Source: Eutrigla gurnardus | Lineage: Eukaryota > Chordata > Actinopteri > Perciformes > Triglidae | Direction: 5' to 3' | DNA: 64,000 bases | Assembly: GCA_963514095.1 (NCBI GenBank) | Contig: OY741271.1 | Coordinates: forward strand, 4,411,976 to 4,475,975 | In this document: in pieces, positions 12,675 through 24,600 of the stretch | Numbering within the stretch: the stretch's first letter is position 1 | How the letters are laid out: each line of letters begins with the position of its first letter | Notes under the pieces: generated by a model | Databases searched by the model: none | Seen by the model: the letters and a program-made list of their open reading frames with translations, nothing else | Told to the model about the DNA's origin: nothing | Translations under genes and position numbers: made by a program

Positions 12675-15600
12675 AGATATTGGCTCAGACTGCAGTGATG
12701 ATTCATTGTCAGTGGAGTCGTTGCTGTTCAGCTGCATAGTTTAGTTTGTGCTTTGGTGTTATTGGTCGCTTGGTTGAATCATATCAGCTATCTATTAAAG
12801 TAAGCCAAACTTAATTCAGTAAATCAAGCCTGTGTTCAGGAAATTCTGCTTCATAAAGCATGGTTAAACAGTAGACTGTCTGTAAGAACTGTATGTCGTC
12901 ATGGTGATGTGGCAGGAAGTGACCATATTTGGACTGGAGGAGCGACAGATGGATCTGATGAACACAAGCAGCAACCTTACTGGATCTGGATCCATCTGGA
13001 TTCTGGTGTGAAGCTGTTAACAAAGTTAGCTTTATCAAGGCAAGGTCAACTTTAGTTGTCATCTTAGTAGCTAACTGCATTGGTAGCGACCTGTCAATCA
13101 GCAGGTAGCCCCGCCCCTAAATCATCCCCTGCTTTCTGGTCTGTTGGACTCTAAATGGACCATAATGTACTAAATGAACATCATGCTGGATTGAAGAAGA
13201 CTTGAAAATAGAGATTGAGACCATAAACTCATGTTTACAATGTTTACTGAGAAAATACATCAAGAGGGAAGTAGGACCATTTTCTCATATACTCCCATGC
13301 AATCAGACTTCTTTTTACAGTCGCCACCTGATGGCCATCAGAGAGAATGTAAGTTTAAGGCACTGCAGCTTTGGCTTCACTTTGTGTGAAGGTCAGACTA
13401 TGAGTCTCATCATGGAAACCTGACCTTTCACACCAACCTGGTCCTTGTCAACATCGTTTTCAGGCTAAGCCACACCTCCGATTTAACCGATGTCGACATC
13501 AATCTGCCAGACAGAAATGAGCAGTGCTCAAACAAGACAGTCTGACCATGTTGGCTTTGAAACAAATAAATGCTAAGTATGGGACTCTTGACAGTCTTCC
13601 TGTTACATCCCTCTAGATCTCTTGCACCTCACCTTGTACAAACAGATGCAAACAGAACATGATTATGTTATAGACAGGGCTGTAGTGGAGGCTAAATGCA
13701 CATAAACCTCTGAGTGTCGTTTAGGCACCTGTAAATTAGTTCATCCACGTTTATGTCTTCCTAAATACATTTTTCCGCTGCATTATGGTGCGTGTCTGTG
13801 ACCGATCACTGCCTGGCAGCTATCAGGAAGCAGCAGGTTGTCTCTTTTGATCCGTGGTCTGATACACATTGGTGGGGTTTGTAGAATGGACTGTTAAAAT
13901 GGATATTAGGTGATTTGTCAAGCGTCCTGCAGAGTCTCACCTCCTACAGATACAAGCAAGGCCTCCATTACAAAGGAAGTCCAAAGAGCAAGACTTCACC
14001 TTTTTAATGTTGTTTTGGTTCGTATAAGATGACGCATTCAGTCAGTGAGGATGACGTCACCACTGTTGTACACAGCTCTTTGCTAGAGAGTTATGTTGAA
14101 TGTGTTGCTGTACAGCGTGGAACAAAGCTTGTTTTTCTCTTCCAATGCAATCTCAGGTATAAAGTCCCAACGAGGATGATGTTAGTGCATGTCATCACTT
14201 CATAGGGAAATAAAGAACAAGCACTCTGGCAGGAAGTTTACAAGGGGTACATGTGCATAGCATAAAAACATCGGTAATAGACTGCAGGAAGTATCCCGTT
14301 TCTTTTCACAAAATGAACATTCAACAATAACCACAATATCATCATAACCAAACAATTTTGCCACTGATGACACTGGTCCGGTATGGTACAAAATATAGGC
14401 CTGGTCTGCCTTACTGCATCGTGGTCCATCTCATCACAGAATTCATAGTTTACCCACCTCTGATTTTACCACTACAGCCCTGGATATAGATTATGTATGT
14501 TACAGCCTTCAGCAAAGCATTCTTATAATTGTTTGTTCCCCCATCTCTTCTCTGTGTCGTCCAGGTGAGCAGCCCAAAGGTAACCTCATCTCAGATGTGG
14601 CTGGGAAACACAGTAAGTACACCAGCTGCTTTACTTCTCTACCTGGTAGATGAGATTTTCTCTGGTTTACCTAGATAGTCAAAAACACACCTTACAATAT
14701 AGTTGCAATATCAATATTAAGGCGAGCGGTTCAAAATATTGTGATATTTGATTTTCTCCATATTTCCGTATGGTGATGTATTCCACTTAAATAACGTTTG
14801 ATGGTGGAAAAGATTTGCTCACCACCTTCTTGACTGATATTATTGGTTGAACTGGTTGATACAAGCTCATGTAAACATGTGTCCTATTTTGTTTACAAGG
14901 AGAAAGAAATATTGGATTTTGTTATTTAAATATTAAGAAATTGAATTAGTTGTGTTTTTTTATGGCATATATAAACAATATGAGTGAGGATGTGATCTAA
15001 AAGGGCTCTAAAGTAATTTTTAATTCAAGCTTTTATGTTACTTGAGCCCAGGCTGAGCGCTCAGTCAGATCACTACAAACACTTGATGTTGCCTCTACAC
15101 TAGCAGAGGAAGTGGGAGTTGTGGTGGGAAGTTTTCAGTATTGAGCAGCTTCTGCTTTTGTTTCTGCAGCTGTCGCCCCATCAGGTGAAGATGAAGTTGG
15201 ACGACAAGGGGCCCTCAAGAGGTTTAGTGCCATGTTTTCCTCATTCCGCAGAGGCAAAAGAGATAGTGAGTATTACACATATTTCCATATCAAAGAAAAT
15301 TACTTTTTTTTCATTGCAAATACATCCACTTTCTTGTTCACTGCCCCTTGTGTCAGACCAGGAAGTGGGAAAGGTGGTGCTGGGAGTTATTAGGGGTTAA
15401 ACCAAATGTAATATTTGCTAGTTGAGAGGGGGAGGTGTAGAATTGCTGAACTGAATCCTGAACAGTCCTCACAAACAGTATTGGGCAGTTGTGGGCACAC
15501 CAGGTGATTTCCATTTAGCTCCTCACTTCCCTTAGAGAATCTCTGTCTAGGTTTGATACTGAGGGAAATCAAAACTGAAGTGAAAGTGTTTTTGTTTTTT

Positions 15601-18600
15601 TTGTGGATGTCATTAATTCTCGAGAAGCAAACTGCCTAAAACAATTCTGTAAAATGATACTGAAAGCCTTCCATGGCAATGATGGATTATGCTGCCGTGG
15701 ACTATTATGAGAACGATCACGGGTCAATGGACACAGATGAGGATGGTGGAACACATCATCTCTGCATACCTGAAACCTTTTGGAAGGCAAAGCAAACCTA
15801 CTGATCATGAAACTATGCATAGGTCATCTTGGGAGTATTTGTTAGGGATGCACCGAAATGAAAATTCTTGGCCGAAACCGAAGACCGAAAATGTGAAAAC
15901 CAAGGCCGAAAACCGAAACACCGAAAGAAATTAATATTCCAATTATTAGTACCATTGCATTTATGGCTATGACTGTGTACTAACCTCACTAAAATCAAGG
16001 CATTGCAATTCAAAGAATAAATCAATTACAAAACTCTGAAAATATTTATTTAGCACTGACATTACAACAATGCACAGTATATAATAAAAATCAAAATAAA
16101 ATGTTTAATGTCTCATCGAACATATCAGACAACGAGGGTGCATGCCCCTCATCTGGTCCAGAGAGACGAGGTTTTCTGCGCTCTGCTCTCCTTCCCCTGC
16201 GCGGTGCGCTTCTCCGTCTCCAAGTGGGGTCTCCGCATCCATCGCGCCTGGATCATTTCTCGTGCGCGCTGCTAGTAATGGTCTCTATAACGCGGATCAA
16301 GCACAGTCCCGAGGAAGTGCAGAGGATCCGAATAGATCTCAGCGAAACGTCCACACGGCAGACATGTTGGCGCTTATCCAGACAAGCGTGCGCTGGCTGC
16401 GGTTTTTGTTTGCGTCATCATAACTTTCGGTTTCGGCCGTGTTGTTTCGGTGATGAAAGTATTTCATTTCGACCGAAAATGGCCCAAAGGCGCATTTTCG
16501 GTTTTCGGACGAATATTTGGTGCATCCCTAGTATTTGTCAGTATGGCAGGAGTTGCATCAGCAGGTCTTAAACACTCAGACACAGGGCTGCCGGCCTGAG
16601 ATAAAAGGCCCTTGCTGGAGTGCTTTCAGACAAAAAGGAAGGAATGCAGCAGAGAAGACATGAAGAGGCTGGCAGCCAGTGATGAAACAGGACAAAGCCG
16701 TTTGTCTGGCTGACACGTTGCATACACTGACTACTTTTACATGCACACACACATTCCACTATTATTACAAACATCACCATATTGGGAATTTGATATGGGT
16801 AATGTCAATATCATATTCTGATTGGATATTCTGAATTAGGTCTTATTCTGAATGGAGCATTTTCAGATGAAGACGTGTGTGATATGTTAGTATTGTTCAG
16901 ACACGTCCTCTTTCCTGTTTACGTCCAGCTGTGTGTGTTGGACACAAACCAACCAGCCAACAGTTATAAAGCTGAGTAGAGATGCGGAAGGGAAATAAGG
17001 GGAAACACCTACTTTTAATCATCATGCAGGACTTTGATATCAACAGGTTTTTGAATATGAACAAATATCACAACACCAACCTCTTCAAGAAGGAGGTTGA
17101 AGGAATGAAAGAAGGAAGCAGTGGACTGTGGGCCCTGGTTCCTCCTGGGGAAGTGGGCCCTGGTTCCTCCTGGGGAAATGGGCCCTGGTCCTCCTGGTGC
17201 AGTGGGCACTGGGTTCCTCCTGGGGCAGTGGTCCTTGGTTCCTCCTGGTGCATTGGGCCCTGGGTTCCTCCTGGTGCAGTGGGCCCTGGGTTCCTCCTGG
17301 GGCAGTGGTCCTTGGTTACTCCTGGTGCAGTGGTTCCTGTGTTCCTCCTGGTGCATTGGGCCCTGGGTTCCTCCTGGTGCAGTGGGCCCTGGGTTCCTCC
17401 TGGGGCAGTGGTCCTTGGTTCCTCCTGGTACAGTGGTTCCTGTGTTCCTCCTGGGGCAGTGAGTCCTGGGTTCCTCCTGGGGCAGTGGTCCTTGGTTTCT
17501 CCTGGTGCAGTGGGCCCTGGGTTCCTCCCGGTGCAGTGGGCCCTGGGTTCCCCTTGTTGCAGTGGGCGCTGGGTTCCTCCTAGGGCAGTGGTCCTTGGTT
17601 CCTCCTGGTGCAGTGGTTCCTGGGTTCCTCCTGGGGCAGTGGTCCTTGGTTCCACCTGTGGCAGTGGGTCCTTGGTTCCTCCCGGTGCAGTGGTGGTGAT
17701 CGGCTCAACACCGGCGTGCACTTCCTAATACGGCATTAATGCTGTTATTGCTGCAGCCTTAAGGTCAATGTTGATATATTTATCGAGTCAATGTCACGCT
17801 CATTCCTTGCATACACCTTGATGTCATCCATGTAGAAGAGGTGGCTGATGGTTTGGAACCGGTATCCGTAGCCCCTCTTAGTGATGATCTGGCTGAGGGG
17901 GTTCAGGTCTATGCAGTACAGCAGCGGGGACGGAGCACCTTCTTGGTATATGCCACACTTGATGGTAACTTGTGCAATTGGCTTTGAGTTGGCCTCTAGA
18001 ATCGTCTTCCACAGTCCCATTGAGTTCTTGGTGAAGGCTCTTAGCATTTAATCAATCCAGGTGTGCACAGGTTGGTCTGATCTGCAGTCTCCAGTGACTG
18101 CTTTGTCAACCAGGAGCTGGTGTTTGGGTCCTCCTGTGTTACTACTAACTCCTTTCTGGAGCCCCCTCATGGCATGTGCACTTTTCAGAACTGGTATTTA
18201 AATATACCCCTTCAGGGGTAGAACCATAATAATAATAACAATAATAATAATGATAGTGTAATACTGTGAAATATATAATTTCTGAGACTATTATGTCATA
18301 CCATTACACCCTGGACAATGGCCAGTATCAAGTCATACTGAAAGACATGGCACTAATGCGATCAAATACCAAGAGCTGGTCCAATGAGGGTGTAAACTGT
18401 TCCATCTGGATCACAGTGGTGACCTGGGATGCTAAAGCCCAATGTGTTTCTACATTTCTGTGTAGGAGTCAAAGACCTTGAGCCAGAAGAGCCACCGGTC
18501 CCGGTGGAGGAAGAAAGCACGTCCAGGCAACACCGCTACGTCAGCGGTCAGTACTTCTTCGAGTATCTGGTGGTGGTCAGCCTCAAGAAGACCAAGGATG

Positions 18601-21600
18601 GCAGCAGCTACGAACCTCAGATCACCTACCAGTTTCCCAAGGTCAGTGTGATGGTGCAACACACAGCAGGTCAGTACACACTGTATCCGAGCCCCACTGT
18701 ATCTGAGCCTCTGAGCTAGACCGCTCACACAGACCTTGTAGCCTGGGCCTAACAATGTTGTGTTGTCAACAAAATTGTGTTTTCCAAAAGTTGTGATACT
18801 ATGTTACTAAATCTAAACATCAGGAAAAGTAATGGAGTAATAGATGACAGAACATGGAACTTAAAAACTGTTTTCCTATTAATTAAAATTGTAAAAAGAA
18901 ATGTATGTTCTATGATATGCAGTTATCTGATGTCCCCTATACTTGAGTTTATGTGATTTCTTTGATGCTTAATTTCATATTTATAACCAGGTATCACATT
19001 TTCTTTTGTAAAACAGCGCCCCTGCCGAAGCATCAGTAACAGTTGAGGTGGAGAGCAAGGGAGACAGAGAGAAGCTTCCAAAACAAAAACACACTAAATG
19101 ATAAGAACTTCAGATGAAGTTCTATAATAAGTTGATTGAGTAAAGCTGCTAAAAGCAGGAAGACACCACATTAACTATAGAAAGCTCTGAGTTGAGTTAA
19201 ATTGGTCCTCTTGTGGATCCATTCAGTCCTCACACATAACTGCCCCCACATCACTGCCCACACATCACTGCCCGCTGTCACACATCCACTCAGGAATGGT
19301 TCTTATTAAAACACTGCCATACTTGGGGTGTGTTCACCTAGTAGTCCTCTTTAAAGAAACCAAACGGAGGGTGTGACCGATGACTATTCACTGTCCACTT
19401 AGTAAAGTCAAAGCTGTGTGCTCTGTACCATATATTATCTACAGCGTAACAGGGTCGTTCAAGTTGGTTGTTTAAACTTCAAGAAACACCATTAAAATTA
19501 AAATCTGATTGTTTTTCAGAATTAAAAATCTTTCTTTCTGTAAAATAAACTAGATATTGCTTTCAAATATGAAAAATAATATTAAAATATGAAAGAAAGC
19601 AGCCAATATGTTTTATTTAATAGGCTGCATTTTTATTTTCAACTCAAAGTTGTTATTCTTGAAGTAACTGAGAATTGAGAAATACTAAATAAAAAAGTGT
19701 TTAGCATTAATGTAACCATTGGCTTTTGGGTGTTTATTGCAGTCAGTTCATGTAACATACATGCAGGTCCATATTTGGGACATCAACACAATTCTCTTCT
19801 TTGTGGCTCTATACACCACTACAATGGATTTGAAATGAAACAAACAAGATGTGCTTTAACTGCAGACTTTCAGCTTTAATCTTTGGGTATTTACATCTAG
19901 ATCAGGTGAACGGTGTAGGAATTACAACAGTTTCTATAAATGATTCCCACTTTTTAAGGGACCAAAAGCAATGGGACAAACTAAACAATCATAAATCAAA
20001 CTTTCAATGTTTAATACTTGGTTGCAAATCCTTTGCAGTCAATTATAGTCTGAAGCCTGGAAGGCATAGACATCACCAGACGCTGGGTTTCATCCCTGGT
20101 GATGCTCTACCAGGCCTCTACTGCAACGGTCTTCAGTTCCTGCTTGTTCTTGGGGCATGCTCAATCGGATTCATTGACTTGGCCATTGTATAACGTTCTC
20201 CTTATTTGCCTTAAAAAAACTCTTTGGTTCCTTTTGCAGTATGCTTTGGGTCATTGTCCATCTGTACTGTGAAGCGCCGTCCAATGAGTTCTGAAGCATT
20301 TGGCTGAATATGAGCAGATAATATTGCTTGAAACACTTAGGAATTCATTCTGCTGCTTTTGTCAGCAGTTACATCATCAATAAATACAGAGAACCAGTTC
20401 CATTGGCAGCCATACATGCCCACGCCATGACACTACCACACCATGCTTCACTGATGAGGTGGTATGTTGATCTTGGTCTCATCTGTCCATAGGATGTTCT
20501 TCAGGAACTGTAAAGGCTTTTTTAGGTGTTTTTTGGCAAATTCTAATCTGGTCTTCCTGTTTTTGAGGCTCACCAATGGTTTACATCTTGTGGTGAACCC
20601 TCTGTCGTCACTCTGGTGAAGTCTTCTTTTGATTGTTGACTTTGAAACACAGACACCTACCTCCTGGAGTGTTTTTGATCTGGCCAACTGTTGTGAAGTG
20701 GTTGTTCTTCACCAGGGGAAGAATTCTTCCGTCGTCCACCACAGTTGTTTTCCGTGGTCTTCCAGGTCTTTTGGTGTTGCTGAGCTCACCGGTGCATTCT
20801 TTCTCTTTAAGAATATTCCAGACAGTTGATTTGGCCATACCTAAAATGTTTGCTATTTCTCTGATGGGTTTGTTTTGATGTTTCAGCCTAATGATGGCTT
20901 GCTTCACTGACAGCTCCTTGGATCTCATATTGAGCAGTAACGGCAACAGATTCCAAATGCAAATGTCACACCTGGAATCAACTCCAGACCTTTCACCTGC
21001 TTATGTGATGATGATATAATGAGGGAATAGCCCATGACTGTCCATGAAATAGCTTTTGAGTTAATTGTCCCATTACTTTTCGTCCCCTAAAAAGTGGACA
21101 CATATAGAAACTGTTGTAATTCCTACACCATTCACCTGATTTGGTTGTAAATACCTTCAAATTAAAGCTGAAAGTCTGCAGTTAAAGCACATCTTGTTGG
21201 TTTCATTTCAAATCCATTGTAGTGGTGTATAGAGCCCAAAAGAAGAGAATTGTGTCGATGTCCCAATATATACAGACCTGTTTCTATTTTAAAAAATAAC
21301 TCTGTAGTCTTATACATACATTCCTTTCATGCCATATTTCATCTGCCTCACTGACTTTATTGTGCAGCACAGACTGGTGTCTGCCGAGTCCATCCAGGAA
21401 TCAGGAATAGTTTTGAATTCAGTTCAATGGAATCCTACTGAAAGCTTCCCACTCCTAATAGACTTGTGTGTGTTGTAACCCAGTAAGCTATATTAGATAT
21501 ATAATATACAATATAATTAAGCTGAGCAGTCTAAATGATGCCATCGAGATGTTTAAATGAGTGTAAGATCAGATTCATCCATTTAAACTGAGGGTTCTTG

Positions 21601-24600
21601 CAGAAGAATTGGGGACTGACAGACTGTCATGCATGGAAATCAAGAGACGTTCATATAATGTAGTGTGTTGAAGAAAACCTATACCATTTATTTTAAAGAA
21701 CAGATGTGGTTGTTTTCAGAGAGATGGGATGGCAAGATTTCAGAAGGAGGAGGAGGAGAAGACGCTCAAGGCGATCACTCTCTTTTGTTTCCCAGAAGGC
21801 ATCAACTGGGCTCCTTTGACAGAATATCACAGGTACAGCTGCTTCCTGTGTTCATGGTTCAGCTCCTCATACATCCTCATACATGCCTCATTCTGAGTTC
21901 TCTGGTTCTAGTGAGACGTTCTCCTTTGTGCTGACTGAGATTGATGGCAGCAGAAGAAACGGCTACTGCAGGAGGTTACTGGTCAGTGTCTCTGCTGTGT
22001 CATCATGTGGTTCTCCTTCTCCAGTGTCCATTAAGCATCCTCTCCTTTCACTCTCCACTCCACAGCCTGGAGGGAAAGGAGCTCGACCACCGGAGGCGTA
22101 CTGCATCATCAGCACGCTGGCTTGTTTCGGCCTCTTCTCCAAGGTTTGTTCAACTGAACATTCGTCTTTCAGCTTATTTCTGACGTAACATTGCTGCATT
22201 TCTCTACTTACATTCTGCATTTCCAAATTATTAAACTGTCATATAGCAAATGTGTCACCATGTAGTTGTACTGTGAAAGTGGCCTTGTCTTCGGGGACCT
22301 TCTCTGAGATCTATGGCCGTTCAGCTTGTCCATGCTGTTCCTTTATTTATTTCCTTTATTTGTCTTTCTGCATTCAGCGTTAATATAGTCACACAACTCA
22401 TCACCTAGTGTTGTTGAAAGGCCTTTTACTGTCTTTGTAAAGCTTGAGAATGACGTTTGGATTGTTGAAGGTTTTTGGGTACCATATCTCTACTACTTGT
22501 GTGCAGATATTTGACGAGGTGGAGAAGCGGCGGCAGATCTCCATGGCGATGATCTACCCATTCATGCAGAAGCTGAGGGAGGCTCCATTCCCAGCCCCGG
22601 GAAACACTGTGGAGATTAAGAGCTTCATTCCTGAGTCGGGCACTGAGGTCAGACCTAAATCCTCTCCTTATATTCAGAGTCCACTGGGGTTTTTATAACA
22701 TAAATATCAAAAGGCTGTGTGCTTTTTGAATTCCAAATATAACTAAAGATTCAGATGCCGTCATGTGAGAGTATGGAAACGTTTCGCTGAGTTTTTATAA
22801 ATGCTTGTATTATCAGGTCAACACATTTTTATAAATGCTTGTATTATCAGGTCAACAAGTGTTGACAAGTGTTGACCTGATAATACAAGCATTCATAAAA
22901 ATTCAGCGAAACTTTCATACTCTCACGTGAAACTCGCGTCACGGCATCGGCTGGGTAAACACGGAAGTGGTTTTCTACACTGTGGTAGCGTTAGCAGCCG
23001 AGGATAGAAGCTATCAGGCAAGTGTTCTTTTAAATAAACTCCTGGTGTACTTACAAACTTTAAAATGCCTCGTTTTGTGAGTACAGACACTATGTGTACT
23101 ACTGCAGAAGTTTGGTAACATTCCATGCATTATTAGTGGGGTAATTTACGAGATATACCCTCTGTACCATAGCGCTAGTACTAAGTCATTGGGCTGATAG
23201 CGGCTATCTTGACCAATGCTGACCATCGCTAAAAATACTTCTGAGGGGGTATTTGGCTGGATGTCATGGTGGAAATGACCTAGGGTGCATTTCACTCCGA
23301 ACCATCACTTTGGGGCCGCAGCGTAAATACAGAGACAGAAAATGACCTCGACAAAACACACACTTCTTAACCGTAACAAAACAGTAGACATCGATTTACG
23401 TTTTTTTTAAAAACTATGTTTTATTGAAACTATAGGGTTTTGTATTGGTTCCATGATATTATTGGATGAAATCTCCAAATGAGGAAAAGTCCAACGCTCA
23501 AAGAAATCTAGGCTGTCTGATCAGACGGGTCAGAAACAAACCTCCAGGTTAGGCCTCTGGACAAGGTCATGGGCGTCGGACCCCTTGTATGAGGATTAGA
23601 CAAGTCATTACTTTGGACCCCCCACTTTTACAGTGTCTAAAGTCAGCCCATCTGTCCGTCCACTCTGCACTATTTTCACTTTCACTTTCACTTGTGAATC
23701 AGTTTCCCTCAGAACGGGAGTTCCCGTTGAGCTCTAAATAGAAGCTCAGCTCACATTGCTAGGACTTGTTTTTATGAAAGGGAAAGAATATAATCTGAAA
23801 GGAACAATCCATGATGGGGATGTCATTTATTGGAGAATGTGCTTCTCTCTACTCTCAACAGAAATTCATTGAACAGAAATTGCAATTGCTTGTAAGCAGA
23901 AATAGATCCTCTGAATTAGTCATGGAATCCATTTATATACGCTTAGCTTCTTAATATTTTGAAACGTGATCTGATAGGAGCCGACCACTTAAGAAAATGT
24001 ACCCATATTTCTTTCTCAAGCTTTAGTCAGATAAAAGTATCACACCAGGTTAAAATGCATCAGAATACAGGAAATGACAGGTACGCTGTTAAAGATGTTC
24101 TGGGGAAGGACCCCCAGACCCTTGTTAAATTGCCCCCCCACATTTATTTTCTGACGCCAATGGATGAGATGGTGAACAGTAAAACGATCACCCATATATC
24201 CCAGTTTACAGACTGGCTGCACACAGTTTTCTGATACTCTTCCACACACTCTCAACCTCTCTGATTGTCTGACTGCTTGTGTCAGACCTATTTTTAAGAC
24301 GATGTCAGCAGTTGTGAGGTCTCAGAACTGAACTTGCCGGTATGCAGGATGTCCGCAAGTCTTGAAAAATGACTATCAGTTTAAGCTATATTTAGAAAAT
24401 ATTCACTGCTTAGCTTGCTGCCAGAAAATGCAGAACACATGTATTTTTAAATTTCTAGTCTGATTTCAGGGCTTTAAGATTCTTTTATGTCATGACGTAG
24501 ATTAGTAACAAATGGATGACTCAATCGCAAAATTGACCTTGAAGATCATACCTTATTTACAACAGTAGATGGTCTTTTGAGTCATTTTCAACCATAAGAT

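Noticed and set aside
16982..17728. Open frames of 217-248 codons on both strands resembling collagen or Pro/Gly-rich protein
   Set aside because: They lie entirely within a 25-26 bp minisatellite. Several frames are open at once on both strands, which tandem repetition explains.
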